Source: Kallipyga massiliensis ph2
GTDB lineage: Bacteria; Bacillota; Clostridia; Tissierellales; Peptoniphilaceae
Direction of reading: 5' to 3'
Length of the DNA: 64,000 nucleotides
Assembly: GCF_000311985.1 (NCBI RefSeq)
Contig: NZ_HE978585.1
Span: 964,224 to 1,028,223, forward strand
The position numbers were made by a program, and so were the translations under genes. Shown piece by piece: positions 15,755-25,293 of this stretch. The notes beneath the pieces were generated by a model. That model was not told the origin of the DNA, did not search any database, and saw only the letters and a list, made by a program, of their open reading frames with translations. The first letter of the stretch is position 1; every line of letters begins with the position of its first letter.

Positions 15755-16910
15755 CAATGCTCTTCAAGAAGAGAGAAGCTTTTGTTACCGGATGAAAATC
15801 AACGATCAATTTGACCCCCTGGCCTTGTCTATGTTGGAGAAAAATGACCTCCAATACTTCATCCGACCGACTGCCCAGTGGATGGAAGAGGAGGTCATCC
15901 TCCGTTATCCCCTTTCGAAGGATTTGGAAAGTTTGGCAGGGGGGAGGGAGTGGAAAAAGAATGATTTTCTTCACTTCCTCCGTCAGCTTCCTGCCGCCGG
16001 AAAAGAGGCAGGGGACTACCTCCTGATCCAGGAGGAAATTTCCTGGACTGATCGGCTCATCTTCATGGGGGCCCAGGGACCCAGGATTATTTATCTACCG
16101 GTCAGCTTGGCCGAGGGAAAGGTCCCCCTTGATCATTTCTTGAAAAAAATGATTGTGGAAGGATCTTTCTCCAGGGAGGGCTTGGATTTCCTCCCCGGCC
16201 TTATCGCCGCTATGGGGAAGAAGGATTTCTCCCTATTGGACCTTGAAGCCTTTTTGACATCCACTTCCTCCGAAAAGAAGGATCCCATCAAACCTCTCTT
16301 TCAGGACTATCCCTCTCCGGAAGAATTGATTAAAAAAAAGGAATCAAAGATAGAAAAGGTCCGGGAAAAAGAGGAGGCGGGGTCCATGACCCGGGCCGGA
16401 AAAAATGAAAAAGAACCCTCATTTTTTCAAGCCGATGATCAGAAAATAGGAAAGAAGAAAAAAGACAAAAGTTCGAAAAAACATGACCTCTCCCTCTACT
16501 ATCTCCTGACCCACTTCTCTATGGAGAATTGGCGGGTTTTCCGGTCGCAGAAGAAAGCAGAAGAAAAATCGCCTCCGGAAAAACGTAAAAAGGAGGGAGA
16601 AACCCAGCTATTGAAGGGGTCAGGCGCTTTCCTCTGGTGGGACCGGAAAAAGCGGGCCATCCCCTTGGACAAGGTCCCCTTTGACCTGGGGTCAGGGGAG
16701 TCGACCAGCCTTCGCTTGGAAAGCCCCTACGTATCAAGAAGTCATGCTCAGATTCGCTTTGAAGAAGGAAACTACATCCTTGTCGATCTGGGCTCTTCCA
16801 ATGGAACTTTTTTAGAAGGGAAAAGGCTGGATCCGGGCCAACAAGTCCCCCTCAAGGACCAAAATCAATTCTCATTGGCAAAAGAGGAATTTCATTTCTT
16901 CTCTGCCTAG
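15711..16910 (+). CDS. DUF6382-like protein with C-terminal FHA domain
   Basis: 399 residues from the ATG at 15711, preceded by AAGGAGG within the end of the TadZ-like gene. Residues about 1-190 look like the DUF6382 domain ('[11 protein letters not shown]', 'PRIIYLPVSL'). A long Lys/Glu/Ser-rich linker follows (about 190-305). The C terminus is an FHA domain: 'FDLGSGESTSLRLESPYVSRSHAQIRFEEGNYILVDLGSSNGTFLEGKRL' contains the phosphothreonine-binding SRSHAQI and GSSNGTF. It would recognise phospho-Thr partners. In other Bacillota this architecture sits inside Tad pilus loci; here it pairs with the TadZ-like gene only. Followed by mutY. Confidence 0.72.
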   Translation: MTFMEVPLSSGTGDNNALQEERSFCYRMKINDQFDPLALSMLEKNDLQYFIRPTAQWMEEEVILRYPLSKDLESLAGGREWKKNDFLHFLRQLPAAGKEAGDYLLIQEEISWTDRLIFMGAQGPRIIYLPVSLAEGKVPLDHFLKKMIVEGSFSREGLDFLPGLIAAMGKKDFSLLDLEAFLTSTSSEKKDPIKPLFQDYPSPEELIKKKESKIEKVREKEEAGSMTRAGKNEKEPSFFQADDQKIGKKKKDKSSKKHDLSLYYLLTHFSMENWRVFRSQKKAEEKSPPEKRKKEGETQLLKGSGAFLWWDRKKRAIPLDKVPFDLGSGESTSLRLESPYVSRSHAQIRFEEGNYILVDLGSSNGTFLEGKRLDPGQQVPLKDQNQFSLAKEEFHFFSA

Positions 16911-16967
16911 CCCTCTCATCTTTTGAGGTCAATCCGTGGTACACTAGGTTTCCAGGAGGATTGACCG

Positions 16968-18089
16968 ATGACGATTACCCAAAAACTATTAGATTGGTTC
17001 GATGCCCACCGCAGGACCCACCTGCCATGGAGGGAGGACCCCACCCCCTATCATGTTTGGGTTTCGGAAATTATGCTCCAGCAAACCCGAGTGGAGACGG
17101 TTTTGCCCTATTATGAACGTTTTATGGCCCGCCTTCCCGACCTTCAGGATCTGGCTGAAGTGGATGAGGATTCCCTCCTCAAGCTTTGGCAGGGTTTGGG
17201 CTATTATTCCCGGGCGAAAAATTTGAAAAAAGCGGCCCGGGTTATGGTTGAGGATCATGGTGGAAGAATTCCAAGGAACTGGGAGGATCTGACGGCCCTA
17301 CCGGGAATCGGTCCCTATACGGCCGGAGCCATCCTTTCGATTGCTTTTCAGGAGCCCTACCTGGCTCCTGATGGAAATCTCTACAGGATCGGTGCCCGGA
17401 TGACGATGGAGGAAGAGGAGATTGAAAAGTCCTCCAGCAAGCGGAGGGTGGAGGATTTCTTGAAGTCATTTTTATCGGAGGACCGGCCCGGAGATTTTAA
17501 CCAGGCTCTCATGGACCTAGGGTCAGGCATCTGTCTGGCAAAGGGACAGCCCCTATGCTGCCTTTGTCCTCTACAGGAAGGTTGTCTGGCCTTCCGGGAG
17601 GGCAGGCAGAGCGAATTCCCTCGGAGAAAAGAGAAAAAGAAGAGAAGGGAGGAGGAGAAGACCCTCCTTCTTATTCGCCGGGGGGAAGATGTTCTTTTAG
17701 TTCGGCGCCCGCAAAAAGGTCTTTTGGGCGGCCTATGGTCCTTGCCTATGCTTGCCGGCCACTGGGATGAAAAGGAAGTTTTGGCCTGGATGGAAGAAAG
17801 GATGGGACAAACTTCATCTTCCTATTCGGTCCGCTACAATGGATCCTATCGCCATATTTTCTCCCATGTGGAGTGGGATATGATCTGTTATTTGCTCGAA
17901 GACTGTGAACCAAACCGCTTTCTTGTGGGGGAGAAGGATGGGGCCTTCCTCGCCTTTTCCTCTGATGGCGAAGGCCTGGAGGCCTTTGACGAAGCGGTAT
18001 GGGCGGATCCGGAGGACCTGGCCCATGAGTATTCGATTCCCTCCGCCTTTCTTCCCTTCTTTACAGAGGCTGAAGTTGACGAGTCATGA
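16968..18089 (+). CDS. mutY: A/G-specific adenine glycosylase MutY
   Basis: 373 residues. Removes adenine paired with 8-oxoguanine. 'WVSEIMLQQTRVETVLPYY' holds the catalytic Glu, 'LPGIGPYTAGAILSIAF' is the helix-hairpin-helix, and 'APDGNLYRIGARM' the catalytic Asp. The [4Fe-4S] loop has four Cys but with seven residues between the first two (C-x7-C-x2-C-x5-C) where six is usual; there is an extra Cys beside the second. The C-terminal third is a NUDIX-like 8-oxoG recognition domain ('LLVRRPQKGLLGGLWSLP'). GGAGG ribosome site; an extended -10 TGG TACACT (16937-16945) may serve it. Confidence 0.94.
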   Translation: MTITQKLLDWFDAHRRTHLPWREDPTPYHVWVSEIMLQQTRVETVLPYYERFMARLPDLQDLAEVDEDSLLKLWQGLGYYSRAKNLKKAARVMVEDHGGRIPRNWEDLTALPGIGPYTAGAILSIAFQEPYLAPDGNLYRIGARMTMEEEEIEKSSSKRRVEDFLKSFLSEDRPGDFNQALMDLGSGICLAKGQPLCCLCPLQEGCLAFREGRQSEFPRRKEKKKRREEEKTLLLIRRGEDVLLVRRPQKGLLGGLWSLPMLAGHWDEKEVLAWMEERMGQTSSSYSVRYNGSYRHIFSHVEWDMICYLLEDCEPNRFLVGEKDGAFLAFSSDGEGLEAFDEAVWADPEDLAHEYSIPSAFLPFFTEAEVDES

Positions 18090-18183
18090 TCCCTATCCCC
18101 AAACACATTCTTTCTTCTTATTGATATAATAAAATATAAGATACATGGGTAATCGTCACTCAGTTTAAGGATAGGAGTCATCA

Positions 18184-19950
18184 ATGGAAGAAAAACAGCA
18201 AGACTTGCGTTGGACGATCTCGGAGATGTACCGGGATGGGGAAGAAGTGAAGAAAGACCTGGATCAAGTTAAGGAAGGCATGGAGAAGATCCGGACCCTG
18301 TCCCAGGACCCGGGCGCCCATATCAAAGAGATCTTTGATGCCATCAACAAATATATGAGGATGGCAGAAAATGTCATCGTCTTTACCAATATGCAACAAG
18401 ACCAGGATTCACGAGTATCCTCGGCCCAGAAGCTCAACCAGGAGGCTATGACCATCCTGACGGACTTTGATGCCTCCCTCTCCTTTTTCCGCCCCTACCT
18501 TTTAGGCCTGGGCAAGGAAGAACAGGAAAAACTCCTGGAGGATCCGGACCTTGCGCCCTATCATGAGAAGCTCGAGCGAATCTTCCGCTACAGCGAGCAC
18601 ACATTAACGGCTGACCAGGAGTACATCCTTTCCAAGATGTCTTTTTTGGAAGAAGCTCCTGAAAACATTTATTACTTCCTGACCAATGCGGACTTGACCT
18701 TCCCGCCCTTGGAAAGCAAGGGGGGAGAGAAGCTGACCGGGGAGAACTTCACCACCCTGGAACAAGACAGTGACCCGGCCGTCCGAAAAGAGGCTTTTGA
18801 GAACCTTTATTCCACTTTCAAAAAGTTCGGGAACACTATTTCGACAGCTTATTATAATAATGTCAAGGGCCTGACCACCTTGGCCGGGATTAAGAACTAT
18901 GATTCGGCCCTCCAGATGGAGCTCTTTGACGACAATGTGGATCCCAAGGTTTATGATGCCCTGATTGAATCCATCCATAAGAATATGGATCTCATGCATC
19001 GTTACTACGTCAAGAAAAAGGAACTTCTGGGCCTTGAGGAACAGCATATGTATGATGTCTACCTGCCCTTAGTCAAGGGATCCTCCAAGACCTATACCTT
19101 TGAAGAAGCTAAAGAAGTTTGCATCGCTTCCGTTGCACCTTTAGGGAAGGAATACCAGGATATTTACCGGTCGGCCTTTGAAGACGGATGGATTGATGTT
19201 TATCCCAGGGATGGAAAGAGGGGCGGGGCCTATTCCTCCGGTTCCTTTGATTCCCAGCCCTATATCTTGATGAACTTTACGGGGACCCTGGACTCGGTTT
19301 TCACTTTGGCCCATGAAATGGGTCATTCCATGCATTCCTATTTTGCAAAGAAAAGTAACGACTACCTCTACTACAACTACACGATCTTTGCGGCGGAGAC
19401 GGCCTCCACTTTCAATGAGAATCTACTCCTCTATTATCTGATGGACCATGCGGATACGGAGAAAGAAAAACAGGAACTCCTGGCCCACCACCTGGATTCC
19501 TTTAAGTCGACGGTCTATCGCCAGACCATGTTTGCCGAGTTCGAAAAGATCGTCCACGACCGGGTAGAAGCCGGTGAGGCCTTGACCCAGGAAGACTTTG
19601 ACAAAATTTATGGAGACCTCAACAAGGCCTACTTTGGAGAAGCCATGATCTCTGATGATCTTATCGCCCATGAATGGATGCGGATTCCCCACTTCTACTC
19701 TAACTTCTATGTTTACAAATATGCTACGGGTTATTGTGCAGCCACAGCCCTGGCCCGGAAGGTGATTGAAGAAGGCCAGAGTGCGGTAGATAATTATTAT
19801 AAGTTCCTAAAAGACGGTGCCCACCACTTCCCCATTGACCAGTTGAAAATGGCGGGCGTGGATATGTCGGACCCTAAGTCGGTTGACCTGGCCTTGGATG
19901 TCTTCAGGGATTTGGTTGAAAAGTTGGAAGCCATTGATGAGTTGGCTTAA
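18184..19950 (+). CDS. pepF: Oligoendopeptidase F (M3B family)
   Basis: 588 residues, full length. The zinc site is 'LAHEMGHSMHSYFA' (HExxH, about residue 378) with the downstream Glu in 'FAAETASTFNE'. The C-terminal helical half has 'HEWMRIPHFYSNFYVYKYATGYCAA', characteristic for PepF. It is a cytoplasmic metalloendopeptidase that cleaves peptides of about 7-17 residues. AGGATAGGAG site upstream; the 94-base gap to mutY is AT-rich and may hold a promoter. The next gene starts 78 bases later. Confidence 0.96.
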   Translation: MEEKQQDLRWTISEMYRDGEEVKKDLDQVKEGMEKIRTLSQDPGAHIKEIFDAINKYMRMAENVIVFTNMQQDQDSRVSSAQKLNQEAMTILTDFDASLSFFRPYLLGLGKEEQEKLLEDPDLAPYHEKLERIFRYSEHTLTADQEYILSKMSFLEEAPENIYYFLTNADLTFPPLESKGGEKLTGENFTTLEQDSDPAVRKEAFENLYSTFKKFGNTISTAYYNNVKGLTTLAGIKNYDSALQMELFDDNVDPKVYDALIESIHKNMDLMHRYYVKKKELLGLEEQHMYDVYLPLVKGSSKTYTFEEAKEVCIASVAPLGKEYQDIYRSAFEDGWIDVYPRDGKRGGAYSSGSFDSQPYILMNFTGTLDSVFTLAHEMGHSMHSYFAKKSNDYLYYNYTIFAAETASTFNENLLLYYLMDHADTEKEKQELLAHHLDSFKSTVYRQTMFAEFEKIVHDRVEAGEALTQEDFDKIYGDLNKAYFGEAMISDDLIAHEWMRIPHFYSNFYVYKYATGYCAATALARKVIEEGQSAVDNYYKFLKDGAHHFPIDQLKMAGVDMSDPKSVDLALDVFRDLVEKLEAIDELA

Positions 19951-20028
19951 CTTTCTTGGCTAAGAGTGGGCGGAGAACGCCGATTGTCGCCCCTGTTCCG
20001 GGGAGTAAGGAAGAAAATTAAGGAGGTA

Positions 20029-20763
20029 ATGATGGGTGTCATGGACAATATTGCCGGCTTCTTTACCGGTGATAACAAAAAAGTGGAAAACCAGGTACCT
20101 GACCAGGCCTTTGCCTATATCAACCACCTGGTCAGTGATGAGGAAATTGCCAAAACTCTGGATAAGGTAAGCAGAGTGGTAGAAATGAAGGATTGGCTCT
20201 TCTTCCAAGAGGAAGAGGGTCACTTCCCCTACAGGAATGAGTCCTTGGAGAAAGCCATCTATGTCGGCCAGGATGTGGAGGAAGCCGTCCGCTATATGAA
20301 GAATGGAGAAGGCTACCAGGGCGTTGCCCTTAACGACGATGTTCTGAAAACCATCCTGACCCGCTTCCTGACGACGATTGACGTTTATGAATTTACGGGC
20401 CTGGATTTTGACCTCAAGGGCCTTTACCGGCAGGTTTATTCCACACCCGGCGAGATGGTCAACTATATTATCGAAGAAAGACAGGGAAAACTGGACCAGA
20501 TGGTCCAAGACTCTGCCCAGGTAGCCAGCCCTGACTTTGCCCGGAGACTCTATGAATATGACTTCCTCATCCAAAGAAATGGCGAAAAATCCATGGGGGA
20601 CGGCAACCGTGTCAATGCCTACGCGAACGACCATGCCCGGGCCGTCTTCGAAAGGTACTTGAACAGGTTTGGGGAGGCCGAAGAAGCTTTTTATGGGGAA
20701 GATGAGCCGGTCCACCCACAAGAGGGCCCCGGCCAGAATCAAGATGATAAGAAGGAGTTTTAA
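20029..20763 (+). CDS. Hypothetical protein of unknown function
   Basis: 244 residues from the ATG at 20029, picked for an ideal TAAGGAGG site; a longer frame starts at 19966 with none. I do not recognise a family. There is no signal peptide, no membrane helix and no LPxTG-type sorting motif. It is acidic, probably mostly helical, with 'DQAFAYINHLVSDEEIAKTLDKVSRVVEMKDW' near the N terminus, many Asp/Glu/Tyr in the middle, and a Pro/Gln/Asp-rich disordered tail. It precedes the sortase B gene by 35 bases in the same direction, which suggests one transcript, but nothing in its sequence marks it as a sortase substrate. Confidence 0.6.
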   Translation: MMGVMDNIAGFFTGDNKKVENQVPDQAFAYINHLVSDEEIAKTLDKVSRVVEMKDWLFFQEEEGHFPYRNESLEKAIYVGQDVEEAVRYMKNGEGYQGVALNDDVLKTILTRFLTTIDVYEFTGLDFDLKGLYRQVYSTPGEMVNYIIEERQGKLDQMVQDSAQVASPDFARRLYEYDFLIQRNGEKSMGDGNRVNAYANDHARAVFERYLNRFGEAEEAFYGEDEPVHPQEGPGQNQDDKKEF

Positions 20764-20798
20764 GGGAAGAGAGGCTTGAAGAAAAGAGGGGAGGGCCG

Positions 20799-21563
20799 AT
20801 GAAAAAATGGATCTATCGGCTCATCGAGCTTGTTCTGTTATGTATTATTCTCTTTTGTCTGTGGAAGATCGGTTCTTATTTTTGGGGGAGGAAGGTTTCC
20901 GATGATTCCTTCAGAAACTTGGAGCAGATGGTCGAAGAGAGAGAGAAGCCGGGGCAGACGACGGAAAAGGAAAAGAAGCTGGATTACCGGGCTTTGATGA
21001 AGGACCTCCGAGGGAAGAATGAGGACGTCATCGCCTATCTCCAGGTGGAGGGGACAAAAATCAATTATCCGGTCGTCCAAGCCAAGAATAATGACTATTA
21101 CCTTCGCCGTGGCCTGGATAAGAAATACTCTTTCCAGGGGATTCCTTTTATGGATTATAGGAATAACCCCAATCTGGAGGACCAGAATACGGTGGTCTAT
21201 GGCCATATGATGAATATCGGGACGACCTCCATGTTCGGTTACTTTCAGGATTTCCTGGACCAAAAGTACGCGGATGAGTCCCCTAAGACCCTTCGGATGA
21301 TTAATGACCGTGGGATCTACCACTACCGCTTGCTGGCCATTAGTTACCTTCCCGAAGCTGCCGATTACAGGAATCCCCATATGGAAGAGGGTGAGTTCCT
21401 GGACCACGTCGATGACTTGATTAAAAAGTCAGAGGTGGATTTCCGCTATGGTCAGGCCATCTTGCCCCAGGATAGGATTTTAACCCTGTCCACCTGTACT
21501 CCCGACCAGGATGCCTCCCGACGTCTGGTGATTTTGGCGGTTCTGATCAATGAGGAGAAATAA
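20799..21563 (+). CDS. srtB: Class B sortase
   Basis: 254 residues. An N-terminal membrane anchor (about 5-28) precedes an extracytoplasmic sortase domain: 'VIAYLQVEGTKINYPVVQAKNNDYYL', 'GIPFMDYRNNPN', catalytic His in 'VYGHMMN', catalytic Cys in 'LSTCTPDQ' and Arg in 'SRRLVILAVL'. The inserted helix and the spacing between His and Cys are those of class B. Class B sortases anchor NPQTN-like proteins or assemble pili; no such substrate gene lies next to it. Terminator at 21581-21606 ends the unit. Confidence 0.93.
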   Translation: MKKWIYRLIELVLLCIILFCLWKIGSYFWGRKVSDDSFRNLEQMVEEREKPGQTTEKEKKLDYRALMKDLRGKNEDVIAYLQVEGTKINYPVVQAKNNDYYLRRGLDKKYSFQGIPFMDYRNNPNLEDQNTVVYGHMMNIGTTSMFGYFQDFLDQKYADESPKTLRMINDRGIYHYRLLAISYLPEAADYRNPHMEEGEFLDHVDDLIKKSEVDFRYGQAILPQDRILTLSTCTPDQDASRRLVILAVLINEEK

Positions 21564-21580
21564 ATAGAATGTCTTGAACC

Positions 21581-21606
21581 AGGCCCCTCTCCGGGGCCTT
21601 TTTATT
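21581..21606 (+). terminator. Terminator of srtB
   Basis: AGGCCCC, loop TCTCC, GGGGCCT followed by TTTTATT. Confidence 0.85.
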
Positions 21607-21646
21607 GCCCGGATGGGAGAAGGCAAAGAAAAAAAGTGAAAAACCC

Positions 21647-21675
21647 TTGCTTTTTTCTTTGTCATTGGTTATCAT
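21647..21675 (+). promoter_or_regulatory. groESL promoter
   Basis: TTGCTT (21647-21652), a 17-base spacer and TATCAT (21670-21675). The CIRCE operator starts 12 bases downstream, covering the expected transcription start. Confidence 0.7.
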
Positions 21676-21686
21676 AGAGACAGTTG

Positions 21687-21713
21687 TTAGCACTCTATTA
21701 TTATGAGTGATAG
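21687..21713. promoter_or_regulatory. CIRCE operator (HrcA binding site)
   Basis: TTAGCACTC, a 9-base spacer and GAGTGATAG. The left arm is perfect; the right arm differs from GAGTGCTAA at two positions. The inverted repeat with N9 spacing directly before groES is the HrcA repressor site of Bacillota heat-shock operons. hrcA is not in this window. Confidence 0.92.
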
Positions 21714-21752
21714 ATCATAAAGCGAAAGATAAGTGTCTTAAAGGAGGCTTTT

Positions 21753-22028
21753 ATGAAACTGATCCCACTTGGAGAAAGAATTGTTATCCAGAAATTGGAA
21801 AAAGAAGAAACTACAGCTTCCGGGATAGTTCTTCCCGCATCTGCCCAAGAACAGCCCCAGTATGCTGAAGTTGTCGCCATTTCCGACCAGTTGGAAAAGG
21901 ATGAAGTCAATATCAAGGAAGGCGACCGTGTCATCTATTCCAAGTATGCCGGTACGGATGTTAAGTTTGGGGACGATGAATATATCGTCATCAAGATGGA
22001 AGACGTCCTGGCTATTGTTCAGGACTAA
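21753..22028 (+). CDS. groES: Co-chaperonin GroES
   Basis: 91 residues, slightly shorter than the usual 94-97. 'LIPLGERIVIQKLEKEETTASGIVLP' is the conserved N-terminal strand plus the mobile loop that contacts GroEL, and 'GDRVIYSKYAGTDVKF' the second signature. An AAGGAGG site precedes the ATG. It is the first gene of the CIRCE-controlled operon, 40 bases before groEL. Confidence 0.97.
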   Translation: MKLIPLGERIVIQKLEKEETTASGIVLPASAQEQPQYAEVVAISDQLEKDEVNIKEGDRVIYSKYAGTDVKFGDDEYIVIKMEDVLAIVQD

Positions 22029-22068
22029 TTGAATCGAATATTAAGATAGAGAAATAGGAGGTATATAG

Positions 22069-23691
<1,623 letters not shown>

Positions 23692-23712
23692 TCCGGAACA
23701 AACTGAATAAAT

Positions 23713-23757
23713 AACCAAGCCAGGCAGGCCCTTCAGGGCCTGCTTGGTTTTTTTTCT
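23713..23757 (+). terminator. Terminator of groESL
   Basis: A long stem: AACCAAG, then GCAGGCCC, loop TTCA, GGGCCTGC and TTGGTT with a T-run. The two stem blocks are separated by a short bulge on the 5' side. Confidence 0.9.
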
Positions 23758-23986
23758 TTGGATCGCTGTCAGATGCCCAAACTGTCCCAAATTGTCCCAA
23801 AAGATTCTAATTTATGAAAACTATACGTTTTGAACATAATTAAACACATTATTGATTAAAAAATGGACATATTTGAAACATCATGGTATTTAATTTCATC
23901 TGTATTTCATTAAAATAATAATCACTAGCCCTCCACTTTCAGGAGGGAGGCGGATTTCAAAAATCTAACAGAAAGGACGAAAAATT
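23758..23986. other. AT-rich intergenic island with tandem TGTCCCAAA repeats
   Basis: 229 bases with no gene. At 23774-23802 there are three tandem units, TGCCCAAAC, TGTCCCAAAT and TGTCCCAAAA, spaced by about one helical turn. The rest is AT-rich with no sharp promoter; TGG TATTTA (23884-23892) could be an extended -10. A small inverted repeat, CCCTCC/GGAGGG, lies at 23929-23947, about 40 bases before the next start. The region looks like a regulatory segment for the HTH gene downstream. Confidence 0.5.
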
Positions 23987-24487
23987 ATGAATAATATCCA
24001 ACGAAAATCCGAAACAAGAAAAGCGATTATTCAGCTCCTCCGTCAACACCAGTCCAATGTGGACAAGTATAGCCGGATCAAGTCAGACCCCACCATCAGG
24101 GAGTGGAAGGCCGATTACATGATGAGAAAGGCGACGGGCGGGATTGTTGCAGAAAACTATGAAAGAAAATCGGGAAACCGCAACGTCCATGCCTCTATTG
24201 AGGAGACCCTCCTTGTGGAAAAATCCAATGTATTTGACCAGATCCACAGGATTGAGCTCCAGATCCAGGTCGTTCGAATCCTCCTTCTCTCCCTCCAGGA
24301 GGAAAATGTCCGTTTGGTCGAACTCCGGTATTTCTGCCACCTGCCGGTGGAAAAGGTCTGTGAAGCCCTCTATTGCTCCCGGTCCACCTTCTATCGCCGT
24401 CATGACCTGGTTCTGGATGAACTGACTGACGAATTCGACCGTCTCTTTACGGAGGAAGACCGGGAGATCCTGATCGGGAAAAACTAA
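23987..24487 (+). CDS. HTH protein resembling phage ArpU/sigma region 4-type regulators
   Basis: 166 residues. The N-terminal half is helical and charged with no match I know. The C-terminal part, 'RLVELRYFCHLPVEKVCEALYCSRSTFYRRHDLVLDELTDEF' (about 105-147), reads as a sigma-70 region 4-like helix-turn-helix, in the style of ArpU/RinA late-gene regulators of Gram-positive phages and of small sigma-like proteins. No other phage gene is nearby. The AT-rich flank with tandem repeats upstream may hold its binding site (inference). Start ATG at 23987 behind GAAAGGA. The exact family is uncertain. Confidence 0.6.
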   Translation: MNNIQRKSETRKAIIQLLRQHQSNVDKYSRIKSDPTIREWKADYMMRKATGGIVAENYERKSGNRNVHASIEETLLVEKSNVFDQIHRIELQIQVVRILLLSLQEENVRLVELRYFCHLPVEKVCEALYCSRSTFYRRHDLVLDELTDEFDRLFTEEDREILIGKN

Positions 24488-24532
24488 TATGGTAAGATAG
24501 GTTTATTACAAGAGAGAAAGGAGGGTCCGGCC

Positions 24533-25231
24533 ATGAAGATACTCCTGGTCAATTTAGACAAGGGGATGACGAGCGACTTAACCTATAGCTTTGAAAAAGA
24601 TGGTTCCAAGACTTATATGGTTGGGGACATGGATCAGGCCAAAGCTCTGGCAGACCGGGAGGGGGTGGACCTAGTCCTTCTGGCGGGAAGACAAAATGAT
24701 GGCGACTTCCTCCACACTATTGAACGCTTTAAGGAGGGCCATGGGCCCCTGGTCATCGTCTTATCCCAATCAACAGACCCCAAGGATGCCGTCCTGGCCT
24801 TGGAATACGGAGCGGATGACTATATGAAGGCCCCCATTCACATCCTGGAACTCAAAGCCAGGATCCGTGCCCTTCAAAGAAATCGGGGGGAGAAGGGGGA
24901 CCAGAAACCCCTAACAGTGGACATTCCCCCTCTTCGTTTTCAACTGGTCGACCATGAGATCTCTTCCGGCGATCTTACGGTTTCCCTCTCCGAGATGGAT
25001 TTTCGTCTTCTCTACACCTTGGCCGACCAGGCGGGTCTAACCCTGTCTCGGGAAGACCTGGCCTCCAAGCTTTGGGCAGATGATTCCTCCAGTCGTCTCC
25101 GGACGGTGGATGTCTATATCCAACGGCTGAGAAAAAAACTTTCTCGCTTGGGACTGGAGGATTTGGTGGAAACCAGGTGGAAAGAAGGCTATGTCTATAA
25201 CAATGCGGATTGGACCAGGCCGGGTCAGTAA
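24533..25231 (+). CDS. Atypical OmpR-type response regulator without phosphoacceptor
   Basis: 232 residues: a receiver-like domain (1-118) and an OmpR/PhoB winged helix (about 130-225, 'SEMDFRLLYTLADQAGLTLSREDLASKLW' and 'RTVDVYIQRLRKKL'). The usual phosphoacceptor Asp is Ala51 ('DLVLLAGRQ'), the acidic pair at the N terminus is reduced to 'VNLDKG', and the conserved Lys before Pro is Ala100 ('DDYMKAP'). No histidine kinase is adjacent. It probably works without phosphorylation, as other atypical regulators do. AAGGAGG site; possible extended -10 TGG TAAGAT at 24490-24498. Confidence 0.85.
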   Translation: MKILLVNLDKGMTSDLTYSFEKDGSKTYMVGDMDQAKALADREGVDLVLLAGRQNDGDFLHTIERFKEGHGPLVIVLSQSTDPKDAVLALEYGADDYMKAPIHILELKARIRALQRNRGEKGDQKPLTVDIPPLRFQLVDHEISSGDLTVSLSEMDFRLLYTLADQAGLTLSREDLASKLWADDSSSRLRTVDVYIQRLRKKLSRLGLEDLVETRWKEGYVYNNADWTRPGQ

Positions 25232-25293
25232 GGCAGAAGATGGCAGGCGATCATTGATGAGAAAGTTTGAATCGGGAAGAAAGGGAGGACCGG

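Noticed and set aside
23774-23802. CRISPR-like repeat
   Set aside because: The units are about 10 bases and directly adjacent, with no spacers and no cas genes.
23987-24487. Prophage remnant
   Set aside because: Only one phage-like regulator is present; there is no integrase, structural gene or attachment repeat in the region.
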